A DNA stretch of 64,000 nt from CAUZIZ01 sp965218775 (GTDB taxonomy: Bacteria; Acidobacteriota; UBA6911; RPQK01; JAJDTT01), in NCBI GenBank assembly GCA_965218775.1, contig CBDCLS010000006.1, forward strand, positions 1,054,001 to 1,118,000, given 5' to 3'. The notes beneath the pieces are model-generated. The model was given only the letters and a program-made list of their open reading frames with translations. It searched no databases and was not told where the DNA came from. Positions 1 to 8,095 of this stretch are shown piece by piece; position 1 is the first letter of the stretch, and each line of letters opens with the position of its first letter. The translations under genes and the position numbers were made by a program.

Positions 1-638
1 AACGCCAGCCGCTGCCCGAAGGAATTTCAGTAGACGCCGGAAAGATCTGGATCCGGTGGGAAGGAAACGAGTATCCGGTCATGTCCGTGGAGGAGATCCG
101 GATGCCGGGACGACACAATCTGCAGAACGTCCTGGCAGCTACTGCCGCTGGCTTTCTGAAAGGATTGGACCCCGGTTCGATGGCGCTGGTCTGCCGCAGC
201 TTCGCAGGTGTGGAACACCGACTGGAGCAAGTCGGCACTCGGGCGGGCATTCACTTTTACAACGACTCCAAGGCCACCAACGTGGAAGCGGCTGCTCGAG
301 CTCTGGAAGCTCTCGAGGGACCCCTGGTTGTCATCATGGGGGGAAGGGACAAGGGAGCCGATTTCGGAGAGCTGGAACACCTGATCAAGGAGAAGGTCAG
401 GCTGCTGGTTCTACTGGGGGAAGCTCGTAGCAGGATTCGCAGTGCCCTAAAGGGCCGCGTCGAAGCCCGGGATGCCCACGACATGGTAGAGGCGGTTGCG
501 CTGGCGTGTGATGGGGCCAAACCGGGAGACACCGTGCTGCTGGCACCGGCCTGTGCCAGCTTCGACATGTTCGAGGACTTTGAACACCGAGGACGCGCCT
601 TCAAGGAAGCCGTGGCGCAGTTGGACTTGGAGAACTAA
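1..638 (+). CDS. murD: UDP-N-acetylmuramoylalanine--D-glutamate ligase, C-terminal part (5' end outside window)
   Basis: The frame is open from the window edge (codons in phase from base 3), so this is the last 211 residues of a protein of usually about 450. It keeps the end of the central Mur ligase domain, with the GRHNLQNVLAA motif, and the C-terminal domain, with GGRDKGADF and LAPACASFDMFEDF, all typical of MurD. MurD is a cytoplasmic ATP-dependent ligase that adds D-glutamate to UDP-MurNAc-L-Ala. It heads the visible dcw cluster. The native ribosome site of ftsW (GGAG at 629-632) lies in its last codons, and its TAA stop lies inside the CTAAG duplicated by the element that follows. Confidence 0.95.
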   Translation, partial: RQPLPEGISVDAGKIWIRWEGNEYPVMSVEEIRMPGRHNLQNVLAATAAGFLKGLDPGSMALVCRSFAGVEHRLEQVGTRAGIHFYNDSKATNVEAAARALEALEGPLVVIMGGRDKGADFGELEHLIKEKVRLLVLLGEARSRIRSALKGRVEARDAHDMVEAVALACDGAKPGDTVLLAPACASFDMFEDFEHRGRAFKEAVAQLDLEN

Positions 639-639
639 G
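635..639 (+). repeat. CTAAG target duplication, left copy
   Basis: CTAAG directly precedes the element and includes the TAA stop of murD. The same five bases follow the element at 911-915. Confidence 0.8.
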
Positions 640-910
640 TACCTCACTTCACAAATACGGCCACGTTTGCAGATGGGGCTTGTGAGGCGAGGTCAAGGCA
701 GGAGGAGGAAGACGATGCTTGGCCATCTTCGACGACGACCAACGCAGAGATCGTTCCACAACCCCCATCTGCCCTCCGGGTGGCGACGGGACGGGCCGAT
801 GGCTTTGTCTCTCCTCCTCCACGATGCAGAGGCAGGGCGTTCGTCGTCGTTTCGCGCCCTCGACACCGTCGCGCTCGCCACAAACGTGACCGTATTTATG
901 AAATGAGGTA
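640..910 (+). mobile_element. MITE-like element, family A, copy 1
   Basis: This 271-bp non-coding element has imperfect terminal inverted repeats matching at 27 of the first 30 bases (left end TACCTCACTTCAC, right end reverse-complemented TACCTCATTTCAT). It is flanked by direct CTAAG repeats at 635-639 and 911-915. The interior (about 667-790) shares long near-identical stretches with 6620-6672 and with the reverse complement of 27640-27755. It holds no convincing ORF. It lies exactly between murD and ftsW, and its right end carries the GAGG that now precedes ftsW. The transposase that moved it is not identified in this window. Confidence 0.85.
905..908 (+). promoter_or_regulatory. Shine-Dalgarno of ftsW supplied by the MITE end
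   Basis: GAGG lies 8 nt before the GTG start of ftsW and is part of the right terminal inverted repeat of the inserted element. Removing the element together with one CTAAG copy brings GGAG from the end of murD to the same 8-nt distance. The insertion therefore replaced one ribosome site with another at equal spacing. Confidence 0.7.
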
Positions 911-916
911 CTAAGC

Positions 917-2011
917 GTGAAACAGAGAATGCCCTACGATGAGGGCGTTTTGCTGATTGTCCTGGTCCTGGTTGGATTCGGGCTCGTCATGGTGGGAAGT
1001 GCCTCCGGCCATATTTCCCAGGAACTCTACGGATCGAATACCGATATCTTTACGCGACAGCTGATCGCCGTCCTGATTGGACTCGTGATTCTCCACCTGG
1101 GCATGACTACCGACTACCGCCGTTACGAGCATCCAGCCGTTATCTGCAGTCTGTTCGTTGGGGCCATCCTTCTCCTCGTGATTCCCCTGGTTGGACCCGG
1201 CGGCGCCGGTGTCCGCCGATGGATCTCTCTAGGGCCAGTGAACTTTCAGCCATCAGAACTGGCAAAGCTCGTTCTAGTGCTGTTCTCCGCCTACTACCTG
1301 GTGCGCTACCGCGAGTCGATTCCATCGATCAAAGGCCTACTTCCCTATTTCGGACTCGTGGCGCTGCCGCTGGTGCTGATTCTGATGGGGCGAGACCTGG
1401 GTACCGCGGCTGCGATTGCTTTCACTGCGTGTTTGCTGCTCTATCTAGGAGGAGGGCCTCTCAAGTACCTGTTGGGCCTCTTCTTGGCTGCCATTCCCAT
1501 TCTCTACTTCCTGGTGTTCGACGTCGAATACCGACGAGACCGGCTTCTTGCATTCTGGGATCCCTCCGTGGACCCCTATGGAATCGGCTATCAGGTTCGA
1601 CAGAGTCTGATTGCGGTTGGTTCTGGAGGATGGACGGGTCAGGGCTTCGCCAACGGGAAACAGAAACTTTCTTTTCTGCCAGAGTCCCATACCGACTTCA
1701 TATATGCCGTTGTTGGAGAGGAACTGGGATTGCTCGGCTGTGTTTCTCTGCTGGTCCTTTTTGCTCTTCTTTTCTGGAGAGGCGTCCGCATCGCCCTTCG
1801 AGCAGATACGCCTTTTGGATCCTATCTGGCGCTGGGTATCGTCTGCATGGTGGTACTCCAGGGGCTCATCAACATGAGCGTCGTTGTCAGCCTTGTTCCC
1901 ACCAAGGGAATACCGCTTCCCTTCATATCGGTTGGGGGCTCCTCCATGTTGGTAATGATGGCTGGCGTCGGAATTCTGCTGAACATCTCTCGACGCTGTC
2001 GGCAGGGCTAG
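917..2011 (+). CDS. ftsW: Lipid II polymerase FtsW (SEDS family)
   Basis: This 364-residue polytopic membrane protein of the SEDS family (FtsW/RodA/SpoVE) polymerises lipid II at the division septum with a partner class B PBP. Visible family signatures are RDLGTAAAI near residue 157, ESHTDFIYAVVGEELG near 256-271 and the C-terminal PFISVGGSSML. Length and hydrophobic pattern fit about ten membrane segments. I name it FtsW rather than RodA because it lies between murD and murG. The start is GTG at 917, preceded by GAGG 8 nt upstream. Translation initiation now depends on a ribosome site inside the inserted element. Confidence 0.95.
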   Translation: MKQRMPYDEGVLLIVLVLVGFGLVMVGSASGHISQELYGSNTDIFTRQLIAVLIGLVILHLGMTTDYRRYEHPAVICSLFVGAILLLVIPLVGPGGAGVRRWISLGPVNFQPSELAKLVLVLFSAYYLVRYRESIPSIKGLLPYFGLVALPLVLILMGRDLGTAAAIAFTACLLLYLGGGPLKYLLGLFLAAIPILYFLVFDVEYRRDRLLAFWDPSVDPYGIGYQVRQSLIAVGSGGWTGQGFANGKQKLSFLPESHTDFIYAVVGEELGLLGCVSLLVLFALLFWRGVRIALRADTPFGSYLALGIVCMVVLQGLINMSVVVSLVPTKGIPLPFISVGGSSMLVMMAGVGILLNISRRCRQG

Positions 2012-2028
2012 GGGGCCCCAGATTGTAG

Positions 2029-3174
2029 ATGGGTAGGAAGAAGGGGGAACGCGTTCTTTTCGCTGGGGGGGGAACCGGGGGACATGTCTTCATGGCCGTG
2101 GCGATCACTCAGCACCTCAGAGACCAAGACCCCAGAGTTGGCATTCTCTTCGTGGGTACACCGGGAGGGCTGGAGAATCGAATCCTGCCGCCCCTGGGTA
2201 TCGACCTGGACACCCTTGAGGTCGGCAAGCTGAAGAGAGTGGGCCCGTTGAAGGGAGTTTCGACGCTATTCCAGCTGCCAGGGTCCCTGTTGAAGGCTCG
2301 CCGGATTTTGAAGTCTTTCTCGCCTTCAGTGGTGGTTGGACTGGGTGGATACTCCTCCGGCCCGGTTGTACTCGTGGCCGCATGGATGGGGATCCCCTGT
2401 CTTCTGATCGAACCCAATTCACAGCCGGGATTGACCAATCGGCTGCTCTCCTACTGGGTCGATCGGGCAGCGGTCGCATTCGAGGAAAGTGTCCAATGGT
2501 TCGGCTCAAAGGCGCGCCTGACCGGGATTCCCGTCCGAAAGGAGTTCTACCAGGTGACTGAGATCGGCTTAACATCGGGCCCATTGCAGGTGCTTGTGTT
2601 CGGAGGAAGTCAGGGGAGTCAGGCGATCAACAGCCTGGTCTGCGAAGCATTGCCATTTCTCTCGGCCGAATCGGTGAAGCTCGCACACCAGACCGGACCA
2701 GCGGACTATTCTCGAGTGAAGCAATGTTACGATTCCAGCGGTTTTCCCGCCGAAGTAGTCCCTTTTATCAATGCCATGCCAGGTTACTTCAGCCGCGCAA
2801 ACTTGATCGTGGCTCGATCTGGTGCCTCCACCGTTGCCGAGATTGCTGCAGCGGGGCGACCCTCAATCTTGATCCCGTTTCCTTACGCGGCTGACGATCA
2901 TCAGCGAAAGAACGCCCTCGCCCTGGAAAGACAAAACGCAGCTCTGGTTATCGAACAGGACAAGGCTACGGGGCAGGATCTAGCCAGGATGCTGGCTTCG
3001 CTGGCCGGAGACAGGGAGCGGCTGCGTGCCATGGCCGCTGCCAGTAGACGTGTCTCTCGACCTGATAGCGTCAATCGGATCGCCCGGGTATTGGAAGAAC
3101 TGACGACCGCGGGCTCCGAGCCTGCGGGAACTGGCGCAGAGCAATCCCCTGTGGGGCGTGGCGATGGGGACTGA
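2029..3174 (+). CDS. murG: UDP-GlcNAc:lipid I N-acetylglucosaminyltransferase
   Basis: This 381-residue GT28 glycosyltransferase converts lipid I to lipid II on the inner face of the membrane. The N-terminal GGGTGGHV loop (residues 14-21), GGSQGSQAIN in the second Rossmann domain and the ARSGASTVAEIAAAG donor-binding region followed by HQRKNA are all present. The start ATG lies 17 bp after ftsW and has only a weak purine stretch ahead of it, suggesting translation coupled to ftsW. The C-terminal tail after about residue 350 is Gly/Ala-rich and overlaps the start of murC by about 11 bp. Confidence 0.95.
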   Translation: MGRKKGERVLFAGGGTGGHVFMAVAITQHLRDQDPRVGILFVGTPGGLENRILPPLGIDLDTLEVGKLKRVGPLKGVSTLFQLPGSLLKARRILKSFSPSVVVGLGGYSSGPVVLVAAWMGIPCLLIEPNSQPGLTNRLLSYWVDRAAVAFEESVQWFGSKARLTGIPVRKEFYQVTEIGLTSGPLQVLVFGGSQGSQAINSLVCEALPFLSAESVKLAHQTGPADYSRVKQCYDSSGFPAEVVPFINAMPGYFSRANLIVARSGASTVAEIAAAGRPSILIPFPYAADDHQRKNALALERQNAALVIEQDKATGQDLARMLASLAGDRERLRAMAAASRRVSRPDSVNRIARVLEELTTAGSEPAGTGAEQSPVGRGDGD

Positions 3175-4525
3175 GCTGGATGAGGTTCGCAGGGTTCACT
3201 TCGTGGGAATCGGGGGGGCGGGGATGAGCGCGATCGCCCAGGTCTTGCTGCAGTCGAACTATGTGGTTTCCGGCTCCGACCTGCTCGAGAGTCCTACTCT
3301 TCAACGTCTCCGTTCTCTGGGGGGAAGCGTGTTCCTAGGGCATCGTCCCTCGAATATTGGCAGTGCCGAGGCTGTGGTGTTCAGTAGTGCGGTGTCGGCA
3401 GGAAATCCTGAGCTGGAAGCGGCGCGCCAGAGAAAGCTTCCGATCCTGCACCGGGCCGAGATGCTGGCCCATCTGATGCGGTCAAAGCAAGCGATCTCGA
3501 TTGCGGGAACTCACGGTAAGACGACCACGACCGCCATGACCGCGGCTCTGCTATTGGAGGGGGGACTCGACCCAACCGTCCTGGTCGGGGCGCAGGTGAA
3601 GCAACTGGGAGGCAACGCTCGGGTGGGCCAGGGGGCGTACTTGGTTGCCGAGGCAGACGAAAGCGACGGCACCTTCCTGAAACTGTCACCACGGTGGGTG
3701 GTGGTAACAAACATCGACACCGATCACCTCGACTACTATGGTGACCTGGCGCACATCAAGAAAGCGTTTCTGGAGCATATCAGCCGAGTTCCTCTACAAG
3801 GAGGCGTGATCGCCTGTCGAGATGACCCCAACCTCAGGCAGATCCTGAAAAAAGTTCACCGGCCCGTGATAACTTACGGCTTGGAGCCGGGGGCAAGTGT
3901 GTCAGCCCGGGATGTGGTTGGAAGTGCCCGCGGATCGGCATATAGCTGTCTGCACGACGGCCAGCTGCTGGGGCGGATCCAGTTGGGAGTTCCCGGGCAG
4001 CACAATGTGGTTAACTCGCTAGCCGCGATTGCTGTTGGCCTCCAGCTCGATGTCCCTTTCTCGGCCTGCCAGCGAGGGCTCAAAGCCTTTTCTGGCGTCG
4101 AGCGGCGATTGGAATGGAAAGGGGAAAAGTCGAGCGTGCATGTTCTAGACGACTACGGCCACCACCCTTCCGAAATCCAAGCGACTCTACGGGCCTGCAC
4201 CGGAATGGAAAGGAGGCTGCTGGTCGTCTTCCAGCCCCATCGTTTCTCTCGTACTCACCACTTGATGTCAGATTTGGCAAAGTGCTTCGGAGACGCAGAT
4301 CAGCTTTTCGTGATGGACATTTACGCGGCCGGGGAAGAGCCGATTCCCGGCGTGTCGAGTAGGCATCTGGTGGAGCAGATCAGCCGCTACCGTCAGGTGG
4401 CCTATGTAGACGATCGCCAGAAGCTTGTTGAGGATTTGAAGCGAGTGACAAGGCCTGGAGATCTGCTGCTTACCCTGGGTGCAGGGGACGTGTGGCAGAT
4501 TGGAGAAGCATATCTTGAAGATTAG
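3164..4525 (+). CDS. murC: UDP-N-acetylmuramate--L-alanine ligase
   Basis: This Mur ligase of about 453 residues adds L-alanine to UDP-MurNAc in the cytoplasm. It shows the N-terminal Rossmann motif GIGGAGMSAIA, the ATP loop GTHGKTTTTAM, the EADESDGTF segment and the YGHHPSEI motif of the C-terminal domain. ATG 3164 follows GGGG at about 7 nt; GTG 3158 in the same frame is an alternative start. It overlaps the end of murG and the start of ftsQ, so the three are translationally coupled. In many genomes murB and ddl follow murC; here ftsQ follows directly. Confidence 0.95.
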   Translation: MGTELDEVRRVHFVGIGGAGMSAIAQVLLQSNYVVSGSDLLESPTLQRLRSLGGSVFLGHRPSNIGSAEAVVFSSAVSAGNPELEAARQRKLPILHRAEMLAHLMRSKQAISIAGTHGKTTTTAMTAALLLEGGLDPTVLVGAQVKQLGGNARVGQGAYLVAEADESDGTFLKLSPRWVVVTNIDTDHLDYYGDLAHIKKAFLEHISRVPLQGGVIACRDDPNLRQILKKVHRPVITYGLEPGASVSARDVVGSARGSAYSCLHDGQLLGRIQLGVPGQHNVVNSLAAIAVGLQLDVPFSACQRGLKAFSGVERRLEWKGEKSSVHVLDDYGHHPSEIQATLRACTGMERRLLVVFQPHRFSRTHHLMSDLAKCFGDADQLFVMDIYAAGEEPIPGVSSRHLVEQISRYRQVAYVDDRQKLVEDLKRVTRPGDLLLTLGAGDVWQIGEAYLED

Positions 4526-5345
4526 CGGATTCAAACAGATCCTACTGATGTCGGTGGGCTTCCTGGGTCGCTTCCTGCTGCTACTGCTTGTTTTCGGTGG
4601 CCTCTCCTGGATCGTTTACTACGCCTGGGACTCGCCCTACTCCCTGAAGTATTTCCAGCTTCGAGAAATCCATTTCAAGGGAACCACCCATGTCTCGGAG
4701 GAAAGTCTCCGACTGTTGATACAGAAAGCCTCCCCACCAAATCTCCTCCAGATCGACCTTGAACACGTCCGCCGTGTTGTCGAGACCGAAGCGTGGGTGA
4801 AGTCCGCGGAGGTTCGGCGGAAGCTTCCCGATGAGCTCTACATTTACGTCGACGAGAGGCAACCGGCTGCGGTCGCTGCCATCGATCGAGAGCTCTACAT
4901 TGTGGACGAAGAGGGCACCATCCTCGATCGCCAGAAATCCGACTACCTCTTGGATCGCCCCGTCGTGAAGGGTCTAAGGAACTTGACCCCCGAGGATGCT
5001 CAGAACCACAACAGCTCAAGAATGGGGGTCTATAAGAGACTCCTCACCGAGCTGTCTTCGGGAGAGAAAGACCATGCAGCGTCGGTCTCGGAAGTGGACG
5101 TGGAGAATCCGGAGCGCATTGGGATCATTTTGGACCATGATCCGGTGCCGATCTACTTGGGCGGAAACAGGTTTCTGGAGCGCTATCAGCGCTTCCTGTC
5201 GCAGCGGAGCCTGTACCGAGAGCTTAAGCGGGAACACGGGCTGATCGAATATATCGATTTGTCCTACGACAACAAGATCATATTTCACACCCCAGATGAG
5301 CAGACAGAACGCATCACGGGTGGAGCGGATGACCACCTTCTGTAG
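4515..5345 (+). CDS. ftsQ: Cell division protein FtsQ/DivIB
   Basis: A bitopic division protein with a short basic cytoplasmic tail, one membrane segment (about residues 13-35), a POTRA domain (LREIHFKGTTHVSEESL) and an FtsQ beta domain. It links early and late divisome proteins in the periplasm. I chose TTG 4515 because GGAG lies 9 nt upstream and it gives a natural basic N-terminus before the membrane helix. GTG 4479 and ATG 4548 are alternatives. It overlaps murC by 11 bp and ends 8 bp before ftsA. Sequence conservation of FtsQ is low, so the call also rests on position. Confidence 0.88.
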   Translation: MKISGFKQILLMSVGFLGRFLLLLLVFGGLSWIVYYAWDSPYSLKYFQLREIHFKGTTHVSEESLRLLIQKASPPNLLQIDLEHVRRVVETEAWVKSAEVRRKLPDELYIYVDERQPAAVAAIDRELYIVDEEGTILDRQKSDYLLDRPVVKGLRNLTPEDAQNHNSSRMGVYKRLLTELSSGEKDHAASVSEVDVENPERIGIILDHDPVPIYLGGNRFLERYQRFLSQRSLYRELKREHGLIEYIDLSYDNKIIFHTPDEQTERITGGADDHLL

Positions 5346-5353
5346 CGATTGCC

Positions 5354-6598
5354 ATGGCAAGGAAAAGGCACCTTATCGCAGGAATTGACGTCGGCACGAC
5401 GAAGATTTGCAGCGTGATCGCAGCGCTTGATGAAGGGAAGGTTCGAATCCCCGGAATCGGGTGGAGTGACTCCAAGGGGCTGAAGAAGGGAATCGTAGTC
5501 AATTTGACCGAGACCATAGATAGCGTCAGGAAGTCCCTAGACCAGGCGGAGACCGAGGCCCGCGCCGTCGTAGATTCAGCCTTTGTCAGCGTGGGGGGAA
5601 TCCATATTCAGGGGTTGAATGCATCGGGTCGGACCGAACTGCGAGACCAGAACAGCGAAATCACGGAGGAAGATATCGCTCGAGTCATTGAGGAGGCGAA
5701 GTCGCTGGAGCTACCCGAGCACTACGAGGTGATCCATGCCTTGACCCAGGATTTCACCGTGGACGGACAGGGAGACATCCTTAATCCTCTGGGTCTGACG
5801 GGGCAGAGCCTCTCCGTCAACCTCCATCTGGTCCTGAACGCGGCGGCCGCAGTCCAGAACATTGTGAACGCCGTCAACAAAGCGGGCGTTGTTGTAAACG
5901 GGGTCGTCATGCAGCAATTGGCTTCTGCCGAAGCCGTCCTGACCGCCGACGAGAAAGAGTTGGGAGTCATCGTTGTCGACATCGGTGGCGGAACTACTGA
6001 TGTGGCTTTCTATCGTCGCTCCAGCATCTGGTACTCGGCGGTGCTGCCGATCGGTGGTGACCTCATCACCAAAGATATTGCGATCGGATTGAAGGTCCCT
6101 CTCCAGGAAGCAGAGCAGCTGAAGAAGGCCATGGGAAACGTTTTTCCTGAGAGCATCGCGGCCGAGGAGCTGCTGGAGATCAGCGAGGTCGGTACCGGCC
6201 GGCGGAGCACCATCTCGCGTCGGTTGCTGTGCAAGATCATCCAGGCCCGTTGTGAGGAGATCCTCAACGCAGTCGGGGAGATTGTGGAAGACGTGAGGAT
6301 GAGGAAGGACCTCATGACCGGCGTGGTGATCACCGGGGGCGGCTCTCAGCTCGACGGACTGCTGGATCGAGCCGAGCAGATGCTGGCGATGCCGGTGCGA
6401 ATGGGCTACCCCATCAATCCGGACGCGGTCGAAGAACGACCATTCGATCCTGCCTATGCCACCGCACTTGGTTTGTTGAGGTACGGCAAAGAGATGCAAA
6501 ATGGAATGGGATCCAACGGCTCCAAGAGTGTCTTGGCTCGCCGACCCAAGGCGACGACCGAGCGGTTGAAGGATTGGGTGCTGGGAAGGATCAGCTAA
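5354..6598 (+). CDS. ftsA: Cell division protein FtsA
   Basis: This 414-residue actin-like ATPase anchors FtsZ filaments to the membrane. Motifs include phosphate loop 1 GIDVGTTKICSVI at the N-terminus, VVDIGGGTTDVAFY near residue 207 and VVITGGGSQLDG near 328. The last dozen residues (ERLKDWVLGRIS) form a plausible amphipathic membrane-targeting helix, as FtsA requires. The stop TAA lies within a CTAAG that flanks a 74-bp repeat on both sides. It is the last gene before ftsZ, in the usual order. Confidence 0.96.
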   Translation: MARKRHLIAGIDVGTTKICSVIAALDEGKVRIPGIGWSDSKGLKKGIVVNLTETIDSVRKSLDQAETEARAVVDSAFVSVGGIHIQGLNASGRTELRDQNSEITEEDIARVIEEAKSLELPEHYEVIHALTQDFTVDGQGDILNPLGLTGQSLSVNLHLVLNAAAAVQNIVNAVNKAGVVVNGVVMQQLASAEAVLTADEKELGVIVVDIGGGTTDVAFYRRSSIWYSAVLPIGGDLITKDIAIGLKVPLQEAEQLKKAMGNVFPESIAAEELLEISEVGTGRRSTISRRLLCKIIQARCEEILNAVGEIVEDVRMRKDLMTGVVITGGGSQLDGLLDRAEQMLAMPVRMGYPINPDAVEERPFDPAYATALGLLRYGKEMQNGMGSNGSKSVLARRPKATTERLKDWVLGRIS

Positions 6599-6599
6599 G

Positions 6600-6673
6600 T
6601 GCTCCCTTCCATAAATACGATGATGTATGCAGATGGGGCTTGTGAGGCGAGATCAAGGCAGGAGGAGGAAGCA
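6600..6673 (+). mobile_element. MITE-like element, family A, short copy 2
   Basis: Seventy-four bases between ftsA and ftsZ, flanked by CTAAG at 6595-6599 and 6674-6678. Bases 6610-6672 match the left part of the 640-910 element (ATAAATACG, then GCAGATGGGGCTTGTGAGGC and the GGAGGAGGAAG run). It ends after that run, so it is a deletion derivative or minimal form. The short ends TGCTCCCTTCC and TGCTTCCTCC are roughly inverted copies of each other. The ftsA stop codon TAA is part of the left CTAAG. Confidence 0.75.
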
Positions 6674-6721
6674 CTAAGTCTCCTCTGGAATGGAGCGGTA
6701 AGGTAATAGTGGAGGCATTTG

Positions 6722-7876
6722 ATGAGCCAGCTGATTTTTGAGGAAGAGCGGAGAACTAGTTGGGCGTTGGAAGAAGGGACGAGAGAAGGCGCCCGAATCA
6801 AAGTAGTTGGCATTGGCGGAGGGGGCTGCAACGCCATCAACCGGATGATTGAGTCCGGAATCGAGGGCGTCGATTTCATCGCCGGAAACACAGATCTGCA
6901 AGCGCTTCGCCACTCTCGTGCGCCAGTCAAGCTGCAACTCGGTACCCAGTTGACGAAGGGTCTGGGGGCCGGTTCGGACCCCGAGATCGGCCGCAAGGCT
7001 GCCCTGGAAGACACCGAGAGGATCATCGAGTTGTTGGAAGGGGCCGACATGGTTTTCGTGACCGGCGGCCTGGGAGGTGGCACCGGTACCGGAGGGGCTC
7101 CCATCGCCGCGAGTCTGGCCGCAGAACTGGGCGCTCTGACCGTCGCCGTGGTGACCAAGCCCTTCAGTTTTGAGGGTAAGAGGCGGATGCACCAGGCTGA
7201 ACAGGGACTGTCGGAACTCAAGGATAGTGCCGACACGGTCATCACGATCCCGAATGAAAAACTCCTCAGTGCACTGCCCCCTGGGACCTCTCTCATGAGC
7301 GCCTTCAAGTTTGCTGATGACGTCTTGTGTCAGGCAGTCCAGGGCATTAGTGATCTCATCAATGTTCCCGGGGTAATCAATCTCGATTTTGCCGATATCA
7401 AGACCATCATGTCAGGCATGGGAATGGCGCTGATGGGTACCGGCACCGCAGAAGGGGAGGATAGGGCAGTGTCGGCGGCGCGCAAAGCAGTGCACAGCCC
7501 TCTGCTGGAAGACGCGACTATCAAGGGAGCTCAGGGTGTCTTGATCAACGTCACCGGCAGCCACAATCTGACGCTTCACGAGGTGAGTGAGGCGAACTAC
7601 GTGATTCAGGATTCGGCCGACCCGCATGCCAATATCATCTTCGGATCCGTTTTCGACGAGACTATGGGCGAAAAGGTCAAGATTACCGTCATTGCCACCG
7701 GATTCGGCGATCCACCTCAGTCTCGTCTCGATGGCCAGGGAAGCACTTCTGAGAGTCAGGACGCACCTCGTCCCAGAGCGCTCCCAGGCCGAGAAGCGGC
7801 GGCAACGGTAGCCTACGCTTCCAAGATCGAACGCGAGGCGGAGATTCCTGCCTTTCTCCGGCGCGGTCAGGAGTAA
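6722..7876 (+). CDS. ftsZ: Cell division GTPase FtsZ
   Basis: This 384-residue tubulin homologue forms the Z ring. The tubulin signature GGGTGTG is at about residue 120, with GIGGGGCNA near the N-terminus, and the T7 synergy loop NLDFADIKTIMSGMG is intact. The extreme C-terminus reads IPAFLRRGQE, the conserved peptide that binds FtsA. ATG 6722 is preferred over TTG 6719 because GGAGG lies 6 nt before it. A 74-bp repeat sits between ftsA and ftsZ but leaves this ribosome site intact. A non-autonomous element and then an IS follow the stop. Confidence 0.97.
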   Translation: MSQLIFEEERRTSWALEEGTREGARIKVVGIGGGGCNAINRMIESGIEGVDFIAGNTDLQALRHSRAPVKLQLGTQLTKGLGAGSDPEIGRKAALEDTERIIELLEGADMVFVTGGLGGGTGTGGAPIAASLAAELGALTVAVVTKPFSFEGKRRMHQAEQGLSELKDSADTVITIPNEKLLSALPPGTSLMSAFKFADDVLCQAVQGISDLINVPGVINLDFADIKTIMSGMGMALMGTGTAEGEDRAVSAARKAVHSPLLEDATIKGAQGVLINVTGSHNLTLHEVSEANYVIQDSADPHANIIFGSVFDETMGEKVKITVIATGFGDPPQSRLDGQGSTSESQDAPRPRALPGREAAATVAYASKIEREAEIPAFLRRGQE

Positions 7877-7910
7877 CCCGGGTTTCTACTTTCTCTGCTC
7901 GCAGCCTTAG

Positions 7911-8085
7911 CCCGCATTTCTCATCGCCTGTCGTAGCGAGGCGTCGCAAGGGCCGTCCTGGCAAGGCTTGCGACCGAGGCCTCCGCAGTCGTACTTGTAC
8001 AGTACGTCGAGGAGGCCGACCGAGCGAAACACAGCCAGGGCGGATGATTGCGGCGACGTAGTAGGCCGGCGATGAGAAATGCGGG
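7911..8085 (+). mobile_element. 175-bp IS1380-type MITE, copy 1
   Basis: A non-coding 175-bp element with 18-bp perfect terminal inverted repeats beginning CCCGCATTTCTCATCGCC. It is flanked by TTAG at 7907-7910 and 8086-8089. A copy differing at very few bases lies at 29696-29870. The TIR differs by one base from the first 13 bases of the adjacent IS1380-family element, and both have a 4-bp TTAG duplication, so the IS transposase is the likely mover. Confidence 0.88.
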
Positions 8086-8095
8086 TTAGGGTTAG

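Noticed and set aside
5440..5460. GGTTCGAATCCCC, resembling a tRNA T-arm
   Set aside because: It lies within the intact ftsA coding frame and no acceptor or anticodon arms can be built around it.
5711..6499. 262-codon minus-strand frame inside ftsA
   Set aside because: Antisense shadow of ftsA, with no family resemblance.
7874..7892. AACCCGGGTTTCT after ftsZ, resembling an IS end
   Set aside because: Short, self-complementary and not followed by further TIR sequence; could be chance.
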